From positions 372,001 through 436,000 of the forward strand of contig CAVRTM010000014.1 of NCBI GenBank assembly GCA_963724015.1: a stretch of 64,000 nt of DNA, written 5' to 3'. Each line of letters opens with the position of its first letter. The stretch's first letter is position 1. The DNA comes from CAVRTM01 sp963724015 (GTDB taxonomy: Bacteria; Actinomycetota; Actinomycetes; Actinomycetales; Dermatophilaceae). This document shows, piece by piece, positions 50,449 through 59,180 of this stretch. The position numbers and the translations under genes were made by a program. Below the pieces are notes generated by a model, which was given only the letters and a program-made list of their open reading frames with translations, did not search any database and was not told the DNA's origin.

Positions 50449-50889
50449 TCAGGCGCCCGGCGCCTTCGCGCGGATCATGCACGTGATCCGCGAGGTGCAG
50501 ACCCGCGTCCCGTCCTCGTCGGTGATCGCCACGTCGTACGACGCGAGGGTGCGCCCCAGCGACAGGGCGGTGGCCTCGGCGGTCACCCAGCCCTGACGGG
50601 CGGCCCGGTGGTGGGTGGCGTTGATGTCCAGGCCGACCGCGATGCCGCCCTCACCGGCGTGCAGCGTCGCCCCGATCGAGCCCACCGTCTCGGCCAGGAC
50701 CACGCTGGCTCCGCCGTGCAGCAGACCGAACGGCTGGGTGTTCCCGGCCACCGGCATCCGGGCCACGACCCGCTGTGGTGAGGCCTCGAGGAACTCGATC
50801 TCCATCCGCTCACCGAGCGAGCCCTTGCTCATCCGGTTGAGCTCGTCGACCAGCTCTTTCTGCCCTGCGTCGTCCATCGGCCTGCCCAT
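50449..50889 (-). CDS. Hotdog-fold PaaI-type thioesterase
   Basis: A 146-residue protein with the PaaI/DUF4442-like hotdog pattern: VVARMPVAGNTQPFGLLHGGASVVLAETVGS (the HGG-x-x-x-x-L-A-E helix) and GLDINATHHRAARQGWV. The active-site Glu lies in LAETVGS. It probably hydrolyses an acyl-CoA. Divergent from polA with 34 bases between. Confidence 0.85.
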   Translation of the reverse strand: MGRPMDDAGQKELVDELNRMSKGSLGERMEIEFLEASPQRVVARMPVAGNTQPFGLLHGGASVVLAETVGSIGATLHAGEGGIAVGLDINATHHRAARQGWVTAEATALSLGRTLASYDVAITDEDGTRVCTSRITCMIRAKAPGA

Positions 50890-50910
50890 CGGAGTGTCGG
50901 TTGCTGGGCC

Positions 50911-50916
50911 TAGGCT
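50911..50916 (+). promoter_or_regulatory. -10 box of polA
   Basis: TAGGCT is 7 bases before the GTG start of polA, pointing to a leaderless transcript. It lies in the short gap shared with the divergent thioesterase gene. Confidence 0.5.
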
Positions 50917-50923
50917 GCCATGC

Positions 50924-53596
50924 GTGAGCCGACTCCTCCTGATCGACGGTCATTCGATGGCCTACCGCGCCTTCTTCGCCCTGCCGGTGGCCAACTTCGC
51001 GACCACCACCGGGCAGCCGACCAACGCGGTCTACGGGTTCACCTCGATGCTCATCAACGTGCTGCGCGACGAGCAGCCGACCCACGTCGCCGTCGCCTTC
51101 GACGTCTCCCGGCAGACCTTCCGGATGGAGGAGTACGCCGAGTACAAGGCCGGCCGCAACGCGACCCCCGATGAGTTCCGGGGCCAGGTGTCGCTCGTGC
51201 AGGAGATCCTCGACGCGCTGCGCATCCCGTGGGTCCAGGCCGAGGGCTACGAGGCCGACGACGTGCTCGCCACGCTCACCACGCAGGCCACCGAGCAGGG
51301 CGTCGAGGTGCTGATCTGCTCCGGCGACCGTGACGCCCTCCAGCTGGTCCGCGACGACGTGACCGTGCTCTACCCCGTCAAGGGCGTCTCCGAGCTGGCC
51401 CGGATGACCCCCGAGGCGGTCCAGACCAAGTACGGCGTCCCGCCCGAGCGCTACAGCGACCTCGCCGCGCTCGTCGGCGAGTCCTCCGACAACCTGCCGG
51501 GGGTGCCCGGGGTCGGCCCCAAGACCGCCGCCAAGTGGATCAACCAGTACGGCGACCTCACCGGCGTGGTCGCCCACGTCGACCAGATCAAGGGCAAGGC
51601 GGGGGAGTCGCTGCGCGAGCACCTCGACGGCGTGCTGCGCAACCGGCGGCTGAACCAGCTGGTGAGCGACGTCCCGCTCGAGGTCGCCGTGCCCGAGCTG
51701 GCCCGCCAGGTGTGGGACCGCGACCGGGTGCACCAGGTCTTCGACGGCCTGGAGTTCCGGGTGCTGCGCGACCGGCTCTTCGACACCCTCGAGTCGGTGG
51801 AGGAGGAGGCCGAGTCCGGCTTCGAGGTCGACGGCAGCGTCCTGTCCGCCGAGGAGGTGCCGGCGTGGCTGGACGAGCACGCCGCGCCCGGCACGCGGGT
51901 GGGCGTCAGCGTGGTCGGGTCCTGGGCGCGCGGCACCGGCGACGTCGAGGCCGTCGCGGTCGCCACCGCGGCCGGTCCCGCCGCCTACATCGACGTCGCC
52001 GCGCTCGACCAGCCGGCGGAGGAGAGCCTGCGGGCGTGGCTCGGCGACGGCGGCCGCGCCAAGGCGCTGCACGACGCCAAGGGGCCGCTGCAGGCGCTGC
52101 GGGCCCGCGGGCTGCCGCTGGCCGGCGTCACCAGCGACACCGCGCTGGCGGCCTACCTCGTCCGGCCCGACCAGCGCTCCTACGACCTGGCCGACCTCGT
52201 GCTGCGCAACCTGCAGCGCGAGCTGCGCTCCGAGGCCGAGTCCGGCGGCCAGGGCGTGCTCGACTTCACCGCCGACGGCGACGCTGCGGCGGAGACGGCC
52301 ATGGTGCGGGCCCGCGCCATCCTCGACCTCGCGGCCTCGCTCGACACCCAGCTCGAGGCCACTGGCGGCGCGGCGCTGCTCAGCCAGATCGAGCTGCCCC
52401 TGGTCGACGTGCTGGCCGGCATGGAGCAGGTCGGCATCGCCGCCGACGTCGAGGCGATGACCGCCCTCGAGGCGCAGTTCGCCGCGGCGATGCGCGAGGC
52501 CCAGGGCGACGCCTACGACGCGATCGGCGGCGAGCAGATCAACCTCGGCTCGCCCAAGCAGCTGCAGGTGATCCTGTTCGACACCCTCGGCATGCCCAAG
52601 ACCAAGCGCACCAAGACCGGTTACACCACCGACGCCGACGCGCTGACCGACCTCTACGCCAAGACCGAGCACCCGTTCCTCGAGGCGCTGCTGCGCCACC
52701 GCGACGCGACCCGGCTGCGGGTCACCGTCGAGGGGCTGCTGAAGTCCGTGGCCGACGACGGCCGCATCCACACGACCTACCAGCAGACGATCGCGGCGAC
52801 CGGGCGGCTGTCCTCGACCGACCCCAACCTGCAGAACATCCCGATCCGCACCGAGGAGGGCCGACGGATCCGCTCGGTCTTCGTCGTCGGGCAGGGCTAC
52901 GAGTCGCTGATGTCGGCCGACTACAGCCAGATCGAGATGCGGATCATGGCCCACCTCTCCGGCGACGCCGGGCTGATCGAGGCGTTCCGCACCGGTGAGG
53001 ACCTCCACCGCTTCGTCGGGTCGCGGGTCTTCGGCGTCGACCCCTCCGACGTCACGAGCGCGATGCGGTCCAAGGTCAAGGCGATGTCCTACGGCCTGGC
53101 CTACGGCCTGTCGGCGTTCGGCCTGTCCAAGCAGCTCAGCATCGCCACCAGCGAGGCGAGCGGGCTGATGGAGGAGTACTTCGCCCGTTTCGGTGGCGTC
53201 CGCGACTACCTGCGTGAGGTGGTCGCCCAGGCGCGGGTCACCGGCTACACCGAGACCATGCTCGGCCGCCGCCGCTACCTGCCCGACCTCACCGCCGACA
53301 ACCGGCAGCGCCGCGAGATGGCCGAGCGGATGGCGCTCAACGCCCCGATCCAGGGCTCCGCGGCGGACATCATCAAGCTGGCGATGCTGCGGGTCGACGC
53401 GGCGCTGACCGAGGCGGGAGCCCGCTCGAGGACCCTGCTGCAGGTCCACGACGAGCTCGTCCTGGAGATCGCGCCCGGCGAGCGAGAGTCGGTCGAGGCG
53501 CTGGTCCGCAAGGAGATGGGCGCGGCGGTCGAGCTCGACGTCCCGCTCGAGGTCAGCATCGGCGTCGGCTCCTCCTGGCAGGACGCCGGCCACTGA
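50924..53596 (+). CDS. polA: DNA polymerase I
   Basis: An 890-residue repair and replication polymerase. The N-terminal 5'-3' nuclease has LLLIDGHSMAYRAFFAL, EGYEADDVLATL, CSGDRDALQLV and SDNLPGVPGVGPKTA. The middle 3'-5' exonuclease-like domain lacks the usual Asp-x-Glu motif and looks inactive, as in many actinobacteria. The polymerase domain has SADYSQIEMRIMAHLSGDA (motif A, about residue 665), RSKVKAMSYGLAYG (O-helix, about 717) and LLQVHDELVLE (motif C, about 841). The frame is intact. GTG 50924 was chosen by homology and the -10 spacing. Confidence 0.96.
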   Translation: MSRLLLIDGHSMAYRAFFALPVANFATTTGQPTNAVYGFTSMLINVLRDEQPTHVAVAFDVSRQTFRMEEYAEYKAGRNATPDEFRGQVSLVQEILDALRIPWVQAEGYEADDVLATLTTQATEQGVEVLICSGDRDALQLVRDDVTVLYPVKGVSELARMTPEAVQTKYGVPPERYSDLAALVGESSDNLPGVPGVGPKTAAKWINQYGDLTGVVAHVDQIKGKAGESLREHLDGVLRNRRLNQLVSDVPLEVAVPELARQVWDRDRVHQVFDGLEFRVLRDRLFDTLESVEEEAESGFEVDGSVLSAEEVPAWLDEHAAPGTRVGVSVVGSWARGTGDVEAVAVATAAGPAAYIDVAALDQPAEESLRAWLGDGGRAKALHDAKGPLQALRARGLPLAGVTSDTALAAYLVRPDQRSYDLADLVLRNLQRELRSEAESGGQGVLDFTADGDAAAETAMVRARAILDLAASLDTQLEATGGAALLSQIELPLVDVLAGMEQVGIAADVEAMTALEAQFAAAMREAQGDAYDAIGGEQINLGSPKQLQVILFDTLGMPKTKRTKTGYTTDADALTDLYAKTEHPFLEALLRHRDATRLRVTVEGLLKSVADDGRIHTTYQQTIAATGRLSSTDPNLQNIPIRTEEGRRIRSVFVVGQGYESLMSADYSQIEMRIMAHLSGDAGLIEAFRTGEDLHRFVGSRVFGVDPSDVTSAMRSKVKAMSYGLAYGLSAFGLSKQLSIATSEASGLMEEYFARFGGVRDYLREVVAQARVTGYTETMLGRRRYLPDLTADNRQRREMAERMALNAPIQGSAADIIKLAMLRVDAALTEAGARSRTLLQVHDELVLEIAPGERESVEALVRKEMGAAVELDVPLEVSIGVGSSWQDAGH

Positions 53597-53615
53597 CCCG
53601 AGCACCTCGCGCACC

Positions 53616-53702
53616 CGCCGACCCACCGACCGACCCACCGAGCCGCCCCACCCACCCGCCACCCACCTGCCACCCACCCGTCTTTGTGCCGGTGGGTCGG
53701 CG
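53616..53702. repeat. Pyrimidine-rich tract flanked by a 12-bp inverted repeat
   Basis: cgccgacccacc at 53616-53627 is exactly complementary to ggtgggtcggcg at 53691-53702. Between them lies a C-rich tract of ccca/ccga repeats. The position between the ends of the convergent polA and methyltransferase genes suggests a bidirectional terminator, but the loop is long. Confidence 0.5.
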
Positions 53703-53785
53703 AATCGGCGGCCCGCGGGTGCCGGGACGCCGACGCAGGAGCACACAGTGGGGGAGCGGCGGCGCGTGGAGCCAGGGCTTGCGGG

Positions 53786-54612
53786 TCAGGGCTTGCGGGT
53801 CACGAAGATGGCGGTGCCGGGGATCAGCGCCCCGCGCAGCGGGCTCCAGCCGCCCCAGACCTGGGTGTTGGACGCCGGCCACTCCGGCTCGACGAGGTCG
53901 ACCAGCTGCAGCCCGGCCGCGGTCAGCTCGCGGACCCGGTCACCGAGGGTGCGGTGGTGCTCGACGTACAGGGCGCGCCCCTCGGTGTCCTCCTCGACGT
54001 ACGGTCGTGCGGTCGAAGTAGGAGCCGCGCACGGTGAGCCCGGCCTCGCCCGGGTCGTCCGGCAGCGCCCACCGGAACGGGTGGGTGGTGGAGAAGGCGA
54101 ACCGGCCACCGGGGCGCAGGACCCGGGCGCACTCGCGCATCAGCGCGGCCGAGTCCGCGACGAACGGCACCGCGCCGTAGGCGGTGAAGACCACGTCGAA
54201 GGAGGCGTCGGCGAACGGCAGGGCGGTCGCGTCGCACTGGGCGAGCGGCGCCGTCCGGCCGGTCGCGTGCCGGAACCGGTGGTTCAGCCTCAGGCCCTCC
54301 CGCAGCATCCCGAAGGACAGGTCCGTGGCGACCACCTGGGCGCCGCGGGTGGCGGCGTACCGGCTGCACTGCCCGGCGCCGGCACCGACCTCGAGCACCC
54401 GACGGTCCTCGAGGTCGCCGAGCAGTCGTGCCTCCTGCCTCACGCAGGCCCTCGGGGCCCCAGACGAAGTCCTCGTCGCCGAGGAACGCGCCGTGCTCGG
54501 CGTAGTACTCCGTGGCCTCCTCGTCCCACCAGGAGCGGTTGGCCCGCACGGTCTCGCCCTGGGCGGCCTCGCGCCGCGCCACCTGGGAGAAGGCTCCGAT
54601 GTCGTCGCTCAC
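53786..54612 (-). CDS. Class I SAM-dependent methyltransferase (two frame breaks)
   Basis: After removal of one base near 54436 and one near 54007 the product is 274 residues. It begins with NRSWWDEEATEYYAEHGAFLG. The Rossmann fold has RRVLEVGAGAGQCSRYAATRGAQVVATDLS (motif I), DATALPFADASFDVVFTAYGAV (motif II) and RVLRPGGRFAFSTTHPF (motif III). The substrate is unknown; the Trp-rich start is seen in small-molecule methyltransferases of this group. The last codons lie in a short tandem repeat of ggcttgcgggtca. Confidence 0.82.
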
Positions 54613-54673
54613 AGGGGCATCCTGCCGTGCCCGGCCGGAGCCGCCCGCGCCCACCCGGGCCTGTGGACCGGCT

Positions 54674-54703
54674 TTGACCTGCCCGAGAGCCCCTCGGTAA
54701 GGT
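54674..54703 (+). promoter_or_regulatory. Promoter of rpsA
   Basis: TTGACC at 54674-54679 and TAAGGT at 54698-54703 with an 18-base spacer, close to the vegetative consensus. Transcription would start near 54710, leaving a leader of about 97 bases before the S1 start codon. Confidence 0.7.
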
Positions 54704-54806
54704 GGGCAGGCACATGCGTGTGCGCGTACATCCCATGTCCACCGTGGTCCTGCGTCCGATGCGCGGGTCCTTCAACTTCATGTCCACCCAACGGAGCCCC
54801 CACTAC

Positions 54807-56333
54807 ATGACTGCCAGCACGGCCGAGAAGGCCAGCCCCCAGATCGCGATCAACGACATCGGGTCTGAGGAAGAACTGCTCGCCGCGATCGACGCGACGA
54901 TCAAGCACTTCAATGACGGAGACATCGTCGAAGGTGTCATCGTCAAGGTCGACCGGGACGAGGTCCTGCTCGACATCGGCTACAAGACCGAGGGTGTCAT
55001 CCCCTCCCGCGAGCTCTCCATCAAGCACGACGTCGACCCCTCCGAGGTCGTTTCCGTGGGCGATGAGGTCGAGGCCCTGGTCCTCCAGAAGGAGGACAAG
55101 GAAGGCCGCCTGATCCTGTCCAAGAAGCGCGCGCAGTACGAGCGCGCCTGGGGCACCATCGAGAAGGTCAAGGAGGAGGACGGCGTCGTCACCGGCACCG
55201 TCATCGAGGTGGTCAAGGGTGGGCTCATCCTCGACATCGGCCTCCGTGGCTTCCTGCCCGCCTCGCTCGTCGAGATGCGGCGCGTCCGCGACCTCCAGCC
55301 CTACGTGGGCAAGGAGATCGAGGCCAAGATCATCGAGCTGGACAAGAACCGCAACAACGTGGTCCTGTCCCGCCGTGCGTGGCTCGAGCAGACCCAGTCC
55401 GAGGTGCGCACCACGTTCCTCAAGGAGCTGCAGAAGGGTCAGGTCCGCTCCGGCGTCGTCTCCAGCATCGTCAACTTCGGTGCGTTCGTGGACCTCGGCG
55501 GCGTCGACGGCCTGGTGCACGTCTCCGAGCTGTCCTGGAAGCACATCGACCACCCCTCCGAGGTCGTCGAGGTCGGCCAGGAGGTCACGGTCGAGGTCCT
55601 GGACGTCGACATGGACCGCGAGCGCGTCTCCCTGTCGCTGAAGGCGACGCAGGAGGACCCGTGGCAGCACTTCGCCCGGACCCACGCGATCGGTCAGGTC
55701 GTCCCGGGCAAGGTCACCAAGCTCGTCCCGTTCGGTGCGTTCGTGCGCGTCGACGACGGCATCGAGGGCCTGGTCCACATCTCCGAGCTGGCCGAGCGCC
55801 ACGTGGAGCTGCCGGAGCAGGTCGTCAACGTCGGCGACGACATCTTCGTCAAGGTCATCGACATCGACCTCGAGCGTCGCCGCATCTCGCTGTCGCTGAA
55901 GCAGGCCAACGACGAGGGCAGCGCGGTCGCCGAGTTCGACCCGACGCTCTACGGCATGGCCGCCGAGTACGACGAGAAGGGCAACTACAAGTACCCCGAG
56001 GGCTTCGACCCCGAGACCAACGAGTGGCTCGAGGGGCACGAGGAGCAGCGCGAGAAGTGGGAGAAGCAGTACGCCGAGGCGCACTCCCGCTGGGAGGCGC
56101 ACCGCGCCCAGGTCGAGCAGGCGGTCAAGGACGACGCCGAGGCTGCGGCCAACCCCGAGGCTGCGACGTCCTACTCCTCCGGCGGCCCGTCGACGAGCTC
56201 CTCGAGCTCGTCCTCGACCGGCGGCAGCTCGTCCTCGTCCTCGTCCTCGGACAGTGGCGCTTCCCAGGGTGGCGGCACGCTGGCCTCCGACGAGGCGCTG
56301 GCTGCCCTGCGCGAGAAGCTCACCGGCGGCTGA
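54807..56333 (+). CDS. rpsA: 30S ribosomal protein S1
   Basis: A 508-residue protein with four S1 RNA-binding domains starting near residues 37, 123, 211 and 296. Signatures include DGDIVEGVIVKVDRDEVLLDI and KGQVRSGVVSSIVNFGAFVDL. An acidic region follows, then a Ser-rich C-terminal tail with two runs of seven or eight serines and a Gly patch. ATG 54807 matches the family start and has GGAG ten bases upstream, although the frame is open further back with several ATGs. Intact frame and strong promoter fit a highly expressed gene. Confidence 0.95.
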   Translation: MTASTAEKASPQIAINDIGSEEELLAAIDATIKHFNDGDIVEGVIVKVDRDEVLLDIGYKTEGVIPSRELSIKHDVDPSEVVSVGDEVEALVLQKEDKEGRLILSKKRAQYERAWGTIEKVKEEDGVVTGTVIEVVKGGLILDIGLRGFLPASLVEMRRVRDLQPYVGKEIEAKIIELDKNRNNVVLSRRAWLEQTQSEVRTTFLKELQKGQVRSGVVSSIVNFGAFVDLGGVDGLVHVSELSWKHIDHPSEVVEVGQEVTVEVLDVDMDRERVSLSLKATQEDPWQHFARTHAIGQVVPGKVTKLVPFGAFVRVDDGIEGLVHISELAERHVELPEQVVNVGDDIFVKVIDIDLERRRISLSLKQANDEGSAVAEFDPTLYGMAAEYDEKGNYKYPEGFDPETNEWLEGHEEQREKWEKQYAEAHSRWEAHRAQVEQAVKDDAEAAANPEAATSYSSGGPSTSSSSSSSTGGSSSSSSSSDSGASQGGGTLASDEALAALREKLTGG

Positions 56334-56382
56334 GCACTGGATGATCCGTACGACGTGACGCCCCTGTGAGCGGCGTGTCGAC

Positions 56383-56420
56383 GCACGAAGGCCCGGACCA
56401 CCTGGTCCGGGCCTTCGTGC
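56383..56420 (+). terminator. Terminator after rpsA
   Basis: gcacgaaggcccggacc and ggtccgggccttcgtgc form a perfect 17-bp stem with a four-base loop, 49 bases after the rpsA stop. Confidence 0.85.
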
Positions 56421-56461
56421 GTCCGGGGCCGCCCCGCCCGCGGGCCGGCACCGGCGCGCGG

Positions 56462-56545
56462 GACGGGTGGCGCGGCGTACGGGCGCGCGACGGGTGGCGC
56501 GGCGTACGGGCGCGGGACAGGTGGCGCGACGGCGTACCGGCGCGC
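56462..56545 (+). repeat. 27-bp tandem repeat, three copies
   Basis: Two copies beginning gacgggtggcgcggcgtacg differ only at their last base (56462-56488 and 56489-56515). A third diverged copy of 30 bases ends at 56545. It fills the space between the rpsA terminator and the next gene and may contain or push apart its promoter. Confidence 0.8.
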
Positions 56546-56562
56546 GTGACAGGCTGTGCGGC

Positions 56563-57030
56563 ATGGCACGCACCATCGCAACCAACGACTCCGTCGACCG
56601 CGACCAGCTGCTGGACTTCGTCCGGCCGAGGCACCAGATGGTCCTCATCACGCGCCGTCGGGACGGCAGCCCGCAGGCCAGCCCGGTGACCGCCGGCGTC
56701 GACGAGCAGGGACGCATCGTCATCTCGACCTATCCCGAGCGCGCCAAGACCGCCAACGCCCGCCGCGACCCGCAGGTCAGCGTCCTCGTGCTGTCCGACG
56801 ACTTCGGCGGTGCCTGGGTGCAGGTCGACGGCACCTGCGAGGTGCTGGACCTGCCCGACGCCCTCGAGCCGCTCGTCGACTACTTCCGCGCGATCTCCGG
56901 TGAGCACCCCGACTGGGACGAGTACCGCGCGGCGATGACCGCGCAGGGCAAGAGCCTGCTGCGGGTGACGCCGACCCGGTGGGGCCCGGTGGCCACCGGC
57001 GGCTTCCCGGCCCGCCTCGCGGACGCCTGA
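56563..57030 (+). CDS. PPOX-class, probably F420-dependent, oxidoreductase
   Basis: A 155-residue split-barrel flavin/deazaflavin-binding protein. It has RPRHQMVLITRRRDGSPQASPVTAG, IVISTYPERAKTANARRDPQVSVLVLSDD and WVQVDGTCEVLDLPDALEPL, a pattern typical of the actinobacterial PPOX class that binds F420. The substrate is unknown. The presence of fbiC shows that the cell makes the deazaflavin precursor. The cofactor could still be FMN or heme. Confidence 0.8.
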   Translation: MARTIATNDSVDRDQLLDFVRPRHQMVLITRRRDGSPQASPVTAGVDEQGRIVISTYPERAKTANARRDPQVSVLVLSDDFGGAWVQVDGTCEVLDLPDALEPLVDYFRAISGEHPDWDEYRAAMTAQGKSLLRVTPTRWGPVATGGFPARLADA

Positions 57031-57034
57031 GGCC

Positions 57035-58230
57035 GTGCTGCAGGTCGGTCTCACCGGGGGCATCGGCTCGGGCAAGTCCACCGTCTCGGCCCGACTGGGC
57101 GAGCTGGGCGCCGTCGTCGTCGACGCCGACCGCATCGCCCGTGAGGTGGTGGCGCCGGGCACCTGCGGCCTCGCCGAGGTGCGGCGACGCTTCGGCCCGC
57201 AGGTGCTCGCTGCCGACGGGACGCTGGACCGGGCGGCGCTCGGCGCGCTGGTGTTCAGCAACCCCGAGGCGCGCGCCGACCTCGAGCGGATCACCCACCC
57301 GCTCGTGCGCGCCCGGACCGCCGAGCTGGTCGCGGAGGCACCCGCCGACGCGGTTGTCGTGCACGACGTGCCACTGCTGGTCGAGAAGCACCTCGGCCCG
57401 GCCTACCACCTCGTCGTCGTGGTGCACGCCGACGAGGCGACCCGGGTGTCCCGGCTGGTGTCCGCCCGGGGACTGGCCGAGACCGACGCCCGGGCGCGGA
57501 TCGCGGCCCAGGCGGACGACGACCAGCGCCGTGCCGCCGCCGACGTGTGGCTGGACAACGAGGGCAGCCCGCGCCAGCTGCTCGACCAGGTCGACGCGCT
57601 GTGGCACGACCGGCTGGTGCCGTTCAACGACAACCTCCTGCGCGAACCGGCGCGCCACGCCGCCCGGACGTGCCGACCCTCGCCCCGTACGACGGGTCGT
57701 GGCCGGCGCAAGCGGAGCGGCTGGTGCAGCGCCTCGGGCACGCCCTCGGGCCGCGGGCGCTCCGGGTCGACCACATCGGCTCGACGAGCGTCCCCGGCCT
57801 GCTCGCCAAGGACGTTCTCGACCTGCAGGTGGGGGTGCGCGACCTCGCGGACGCCGACGAGGCCGCATTCGTGCGGGCCCTGCGGGACCTGGGGTTCCCC
57901 CGGTCCGAGGGCAACGTCCAGGACACGGTGCACGACTGGGCGCCGGACCCGGCCGAGTGGCAGAAGCGGTTCCACGGCAGCGCCGACCCCGGCCGGGTCG
58001 CGCACGTGCACGTGCGGCGGGTGGGCAGCCCGGGGCACGAGGTGGCCCTGCTGTTCCGCGACTGGCTGCGGTCCTGCCCTGAGGAGGCCGGCGCCTACGC
58101 CGACCTCAAGCGGGAGCTGGCGGCGACCCGGTCCAGCACCACCGACTACACGGCGGCCAAGGAGCCCTGGGTGGCTCTGGCGCTCGGCCGGGCGCGGGCG
58201 TGGGCGGGGAAGACGCAGTGGTCGACCTGA
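57035..58230 (+). CDS. coaE: Dephospho-CoA kinase fused to a GrpB-like domain (one frame break)
   Basis: Last step of coenzyme A synthesis. The N-terminal kinase has the P-loop VGLTGGIGSGKSTVSARL, VDADRIAREVV and HDVPLLVEKHLGPAYHLVVV with DQRRAAADVWLDNEG. The C-terminal ~170 residues are a GrpB/UPF0157 nucleotidyltransferase-like domain with RVDHIGSTSVPGLLAKDVLDLQVGV and PAEWQKRFHGSADPGR. The frame changes near 57660, at the junction of the two domains. This fusion is known in mycobacteria and other actinobacteria, so the break is probably an error. The start is GTG, four bases after the preceding gene. Confidence 0.9.
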
Positions 58231-58329
58231 CCGGAGCGGAGGGCCCGGGAGGTCCGGGGGACGGTGCGTCGGGCCGGGCGGACGGTCCGTCGGGGAGGGC
58301 GGGCGCCCTCGGAGCCGCAGCGGCGACCG

Positions 58330-58686
58330 GTGAGCGTCTACGGCCAGGGCGAGGAGCCCGACCCCCGCTTCAGCCTGGCCAACGAGCGCACGGCGCTGGC
58401 CTGGATGCGCACGGCCCTGGCCCTCGTCGGCGGTGGCGTCGCACTCATCTCCGTCGGCAGCCTGGCGACGCTGCCCCAGTGGTCGGCGCTCATCGGTGCG
58501 GCGGTCTGCGTCGGTGGTGCGCTGTTGGCGTGGCGCGCGGTGACGGGCTGGGCACGGGTGGAGCGGGCCCTGCGTCACAGCCAGCGGCTGCCGGCGCCGC
58601 GGGCCCTGGCCTGGCTGGCCGGAGGCGTGATCTGCCTGGCGATGCTGACCCTGGTGCTCACCATCCTGCAGCTGCTGCGTCGATGA
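58330..58686 (+). CDS. YidH/DUF202-family membrane protein
   Basis: A 118-residue protein with the DUF202 signature FSLANERTALAWMRTALALV followed by three hydrophobic helices and a short basic loop. GTG 58330 follows GACC/GCGACC without a clear ribosome site. Function unknown. The stop overlaps the next DUF202 gene (ATGA). Confidence 0.82.
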   Translation: MSVYGQGEEPDPRFSLANERTALAWMRTALALVGGGVALISVGSLATLPQWSALIGAAVCVGGALLAWRAVTGWARVERALRHSQRLPAPRALAWLAGGVICLAMLTLVLTILQLLRR

Positions 58687-58967
58687 CGCTCGTCCCCGGC
58701 CGGAACGGCCTGCCGCGCGAGCGCACCGCACTGGCCTGGCAACGGACCGCGATCATCGCGGTCGTCGTGCCGCTCCCGCTGCTGCTGGTCGACGCCCGTC
58801 TCGGTGCCTGGCCGCTGGTCGTGCTGGGGTCCCTGTCCACGCTCGTCGCAGTGGCGCTGGTCGGCCGCACCGTGCCGCGGATCCGGCACCTGCACGGCCA
58901 CCACGGCAGGCACGAGCGCCGTGGGCATCCTGACCGCCATGACCGCCATGACCGCCATGACCGGTGA
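58683..58967 (+). CDS. Second DUF202-family membrane protein with His/Asp/Arg tail
   Basis: A 94-residue protein with GLPRERTALAWQRTAIIAVV, the same R-T-A-L-A-W motif as its neighbour, and two helices. The C-terminus is a His-Asp-Arg repeat (HPDRHDRHDRHDR) created by a 9-bp tandem repeat. It overlaps the preceding gene by four bases. Paired DUF202 genes are common, but the role is unknown; the tail might bind metal or be neutral repeat sequence. Confidence 0.75.
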   Translation: MTLVPGRNGLPRERTALAWQRTAIIAVVVPLPLLLVDARLGAWPLVVLGSLSTLVAVALVGRTVPRIRHLHGHHGRHERRGHPDRHDRHDRHDR

Positions 58968-58995
58968 CGTGACCGCCTGACCGCCATGACCGCGA
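58931..58995 (+). repeat. 9-bp tandem repeat (tgaccgcca)
   Basis: Three exact copies at 58931-58957, and two more (one altered) at 58978-58995, span the end of the second DUF202 gene. Copy-number change would alter or extend the protein tail. Confidence 0.75.
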
Positions 58996-59035
58996 TGACC
59001 AGCCCGCCCGCGAGCTTCCCTCGCCGTGGCCGCCG

Positions 59036-59113
59036 ATGCGGGCCGTGGCCCTGGTGGCCTCCCTCGCGGCGGCCGGGGCGGTGGCGACGGCGCTCACCGT
59101 GGCTCTGTCCTGA
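59036..59113 (+). CDS. Possible small membrane peptide
   Basis: MRAVALVASLAAAGAVATAL and five more residues form one hydrophobic helix of 25 residues in all. A basic stretch (FPRRGRR) lies just upstream in another frame after ATG 58995, so a frame break may hide a longer protein of about 40 residues. It could be the third gene of the DUF202 set, or chance. Confidence 0.25.
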   Translation: MRAVALVASLAAAGAVATALTVALS

Positions 59114-59168
59114 TCGGCCGCCGGGCCGTGCGAGTGACTGCCGGTGACCCCCTGTCGGTGCTGGCGTC

Positions 59169-59174
59169 TACGGT
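59169..59174 (+). promoter_or_regulatory. Probable -10 box of uvrB
   Basis: TACGGT six bases before the ATG suggests a leaderless start. I see no LexA-type CGAAC box within the 180 bases upstream. Confidence 0.45.
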
Positions 59175-59180
59175 TGACTC

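Noticed and set aside
50810..53746. 978-codon minus-strand open frame opposite polA
   Set aside because: Exact shadow of polA. Its composition follows the third-position pattern of polA codons and no family motif is present.
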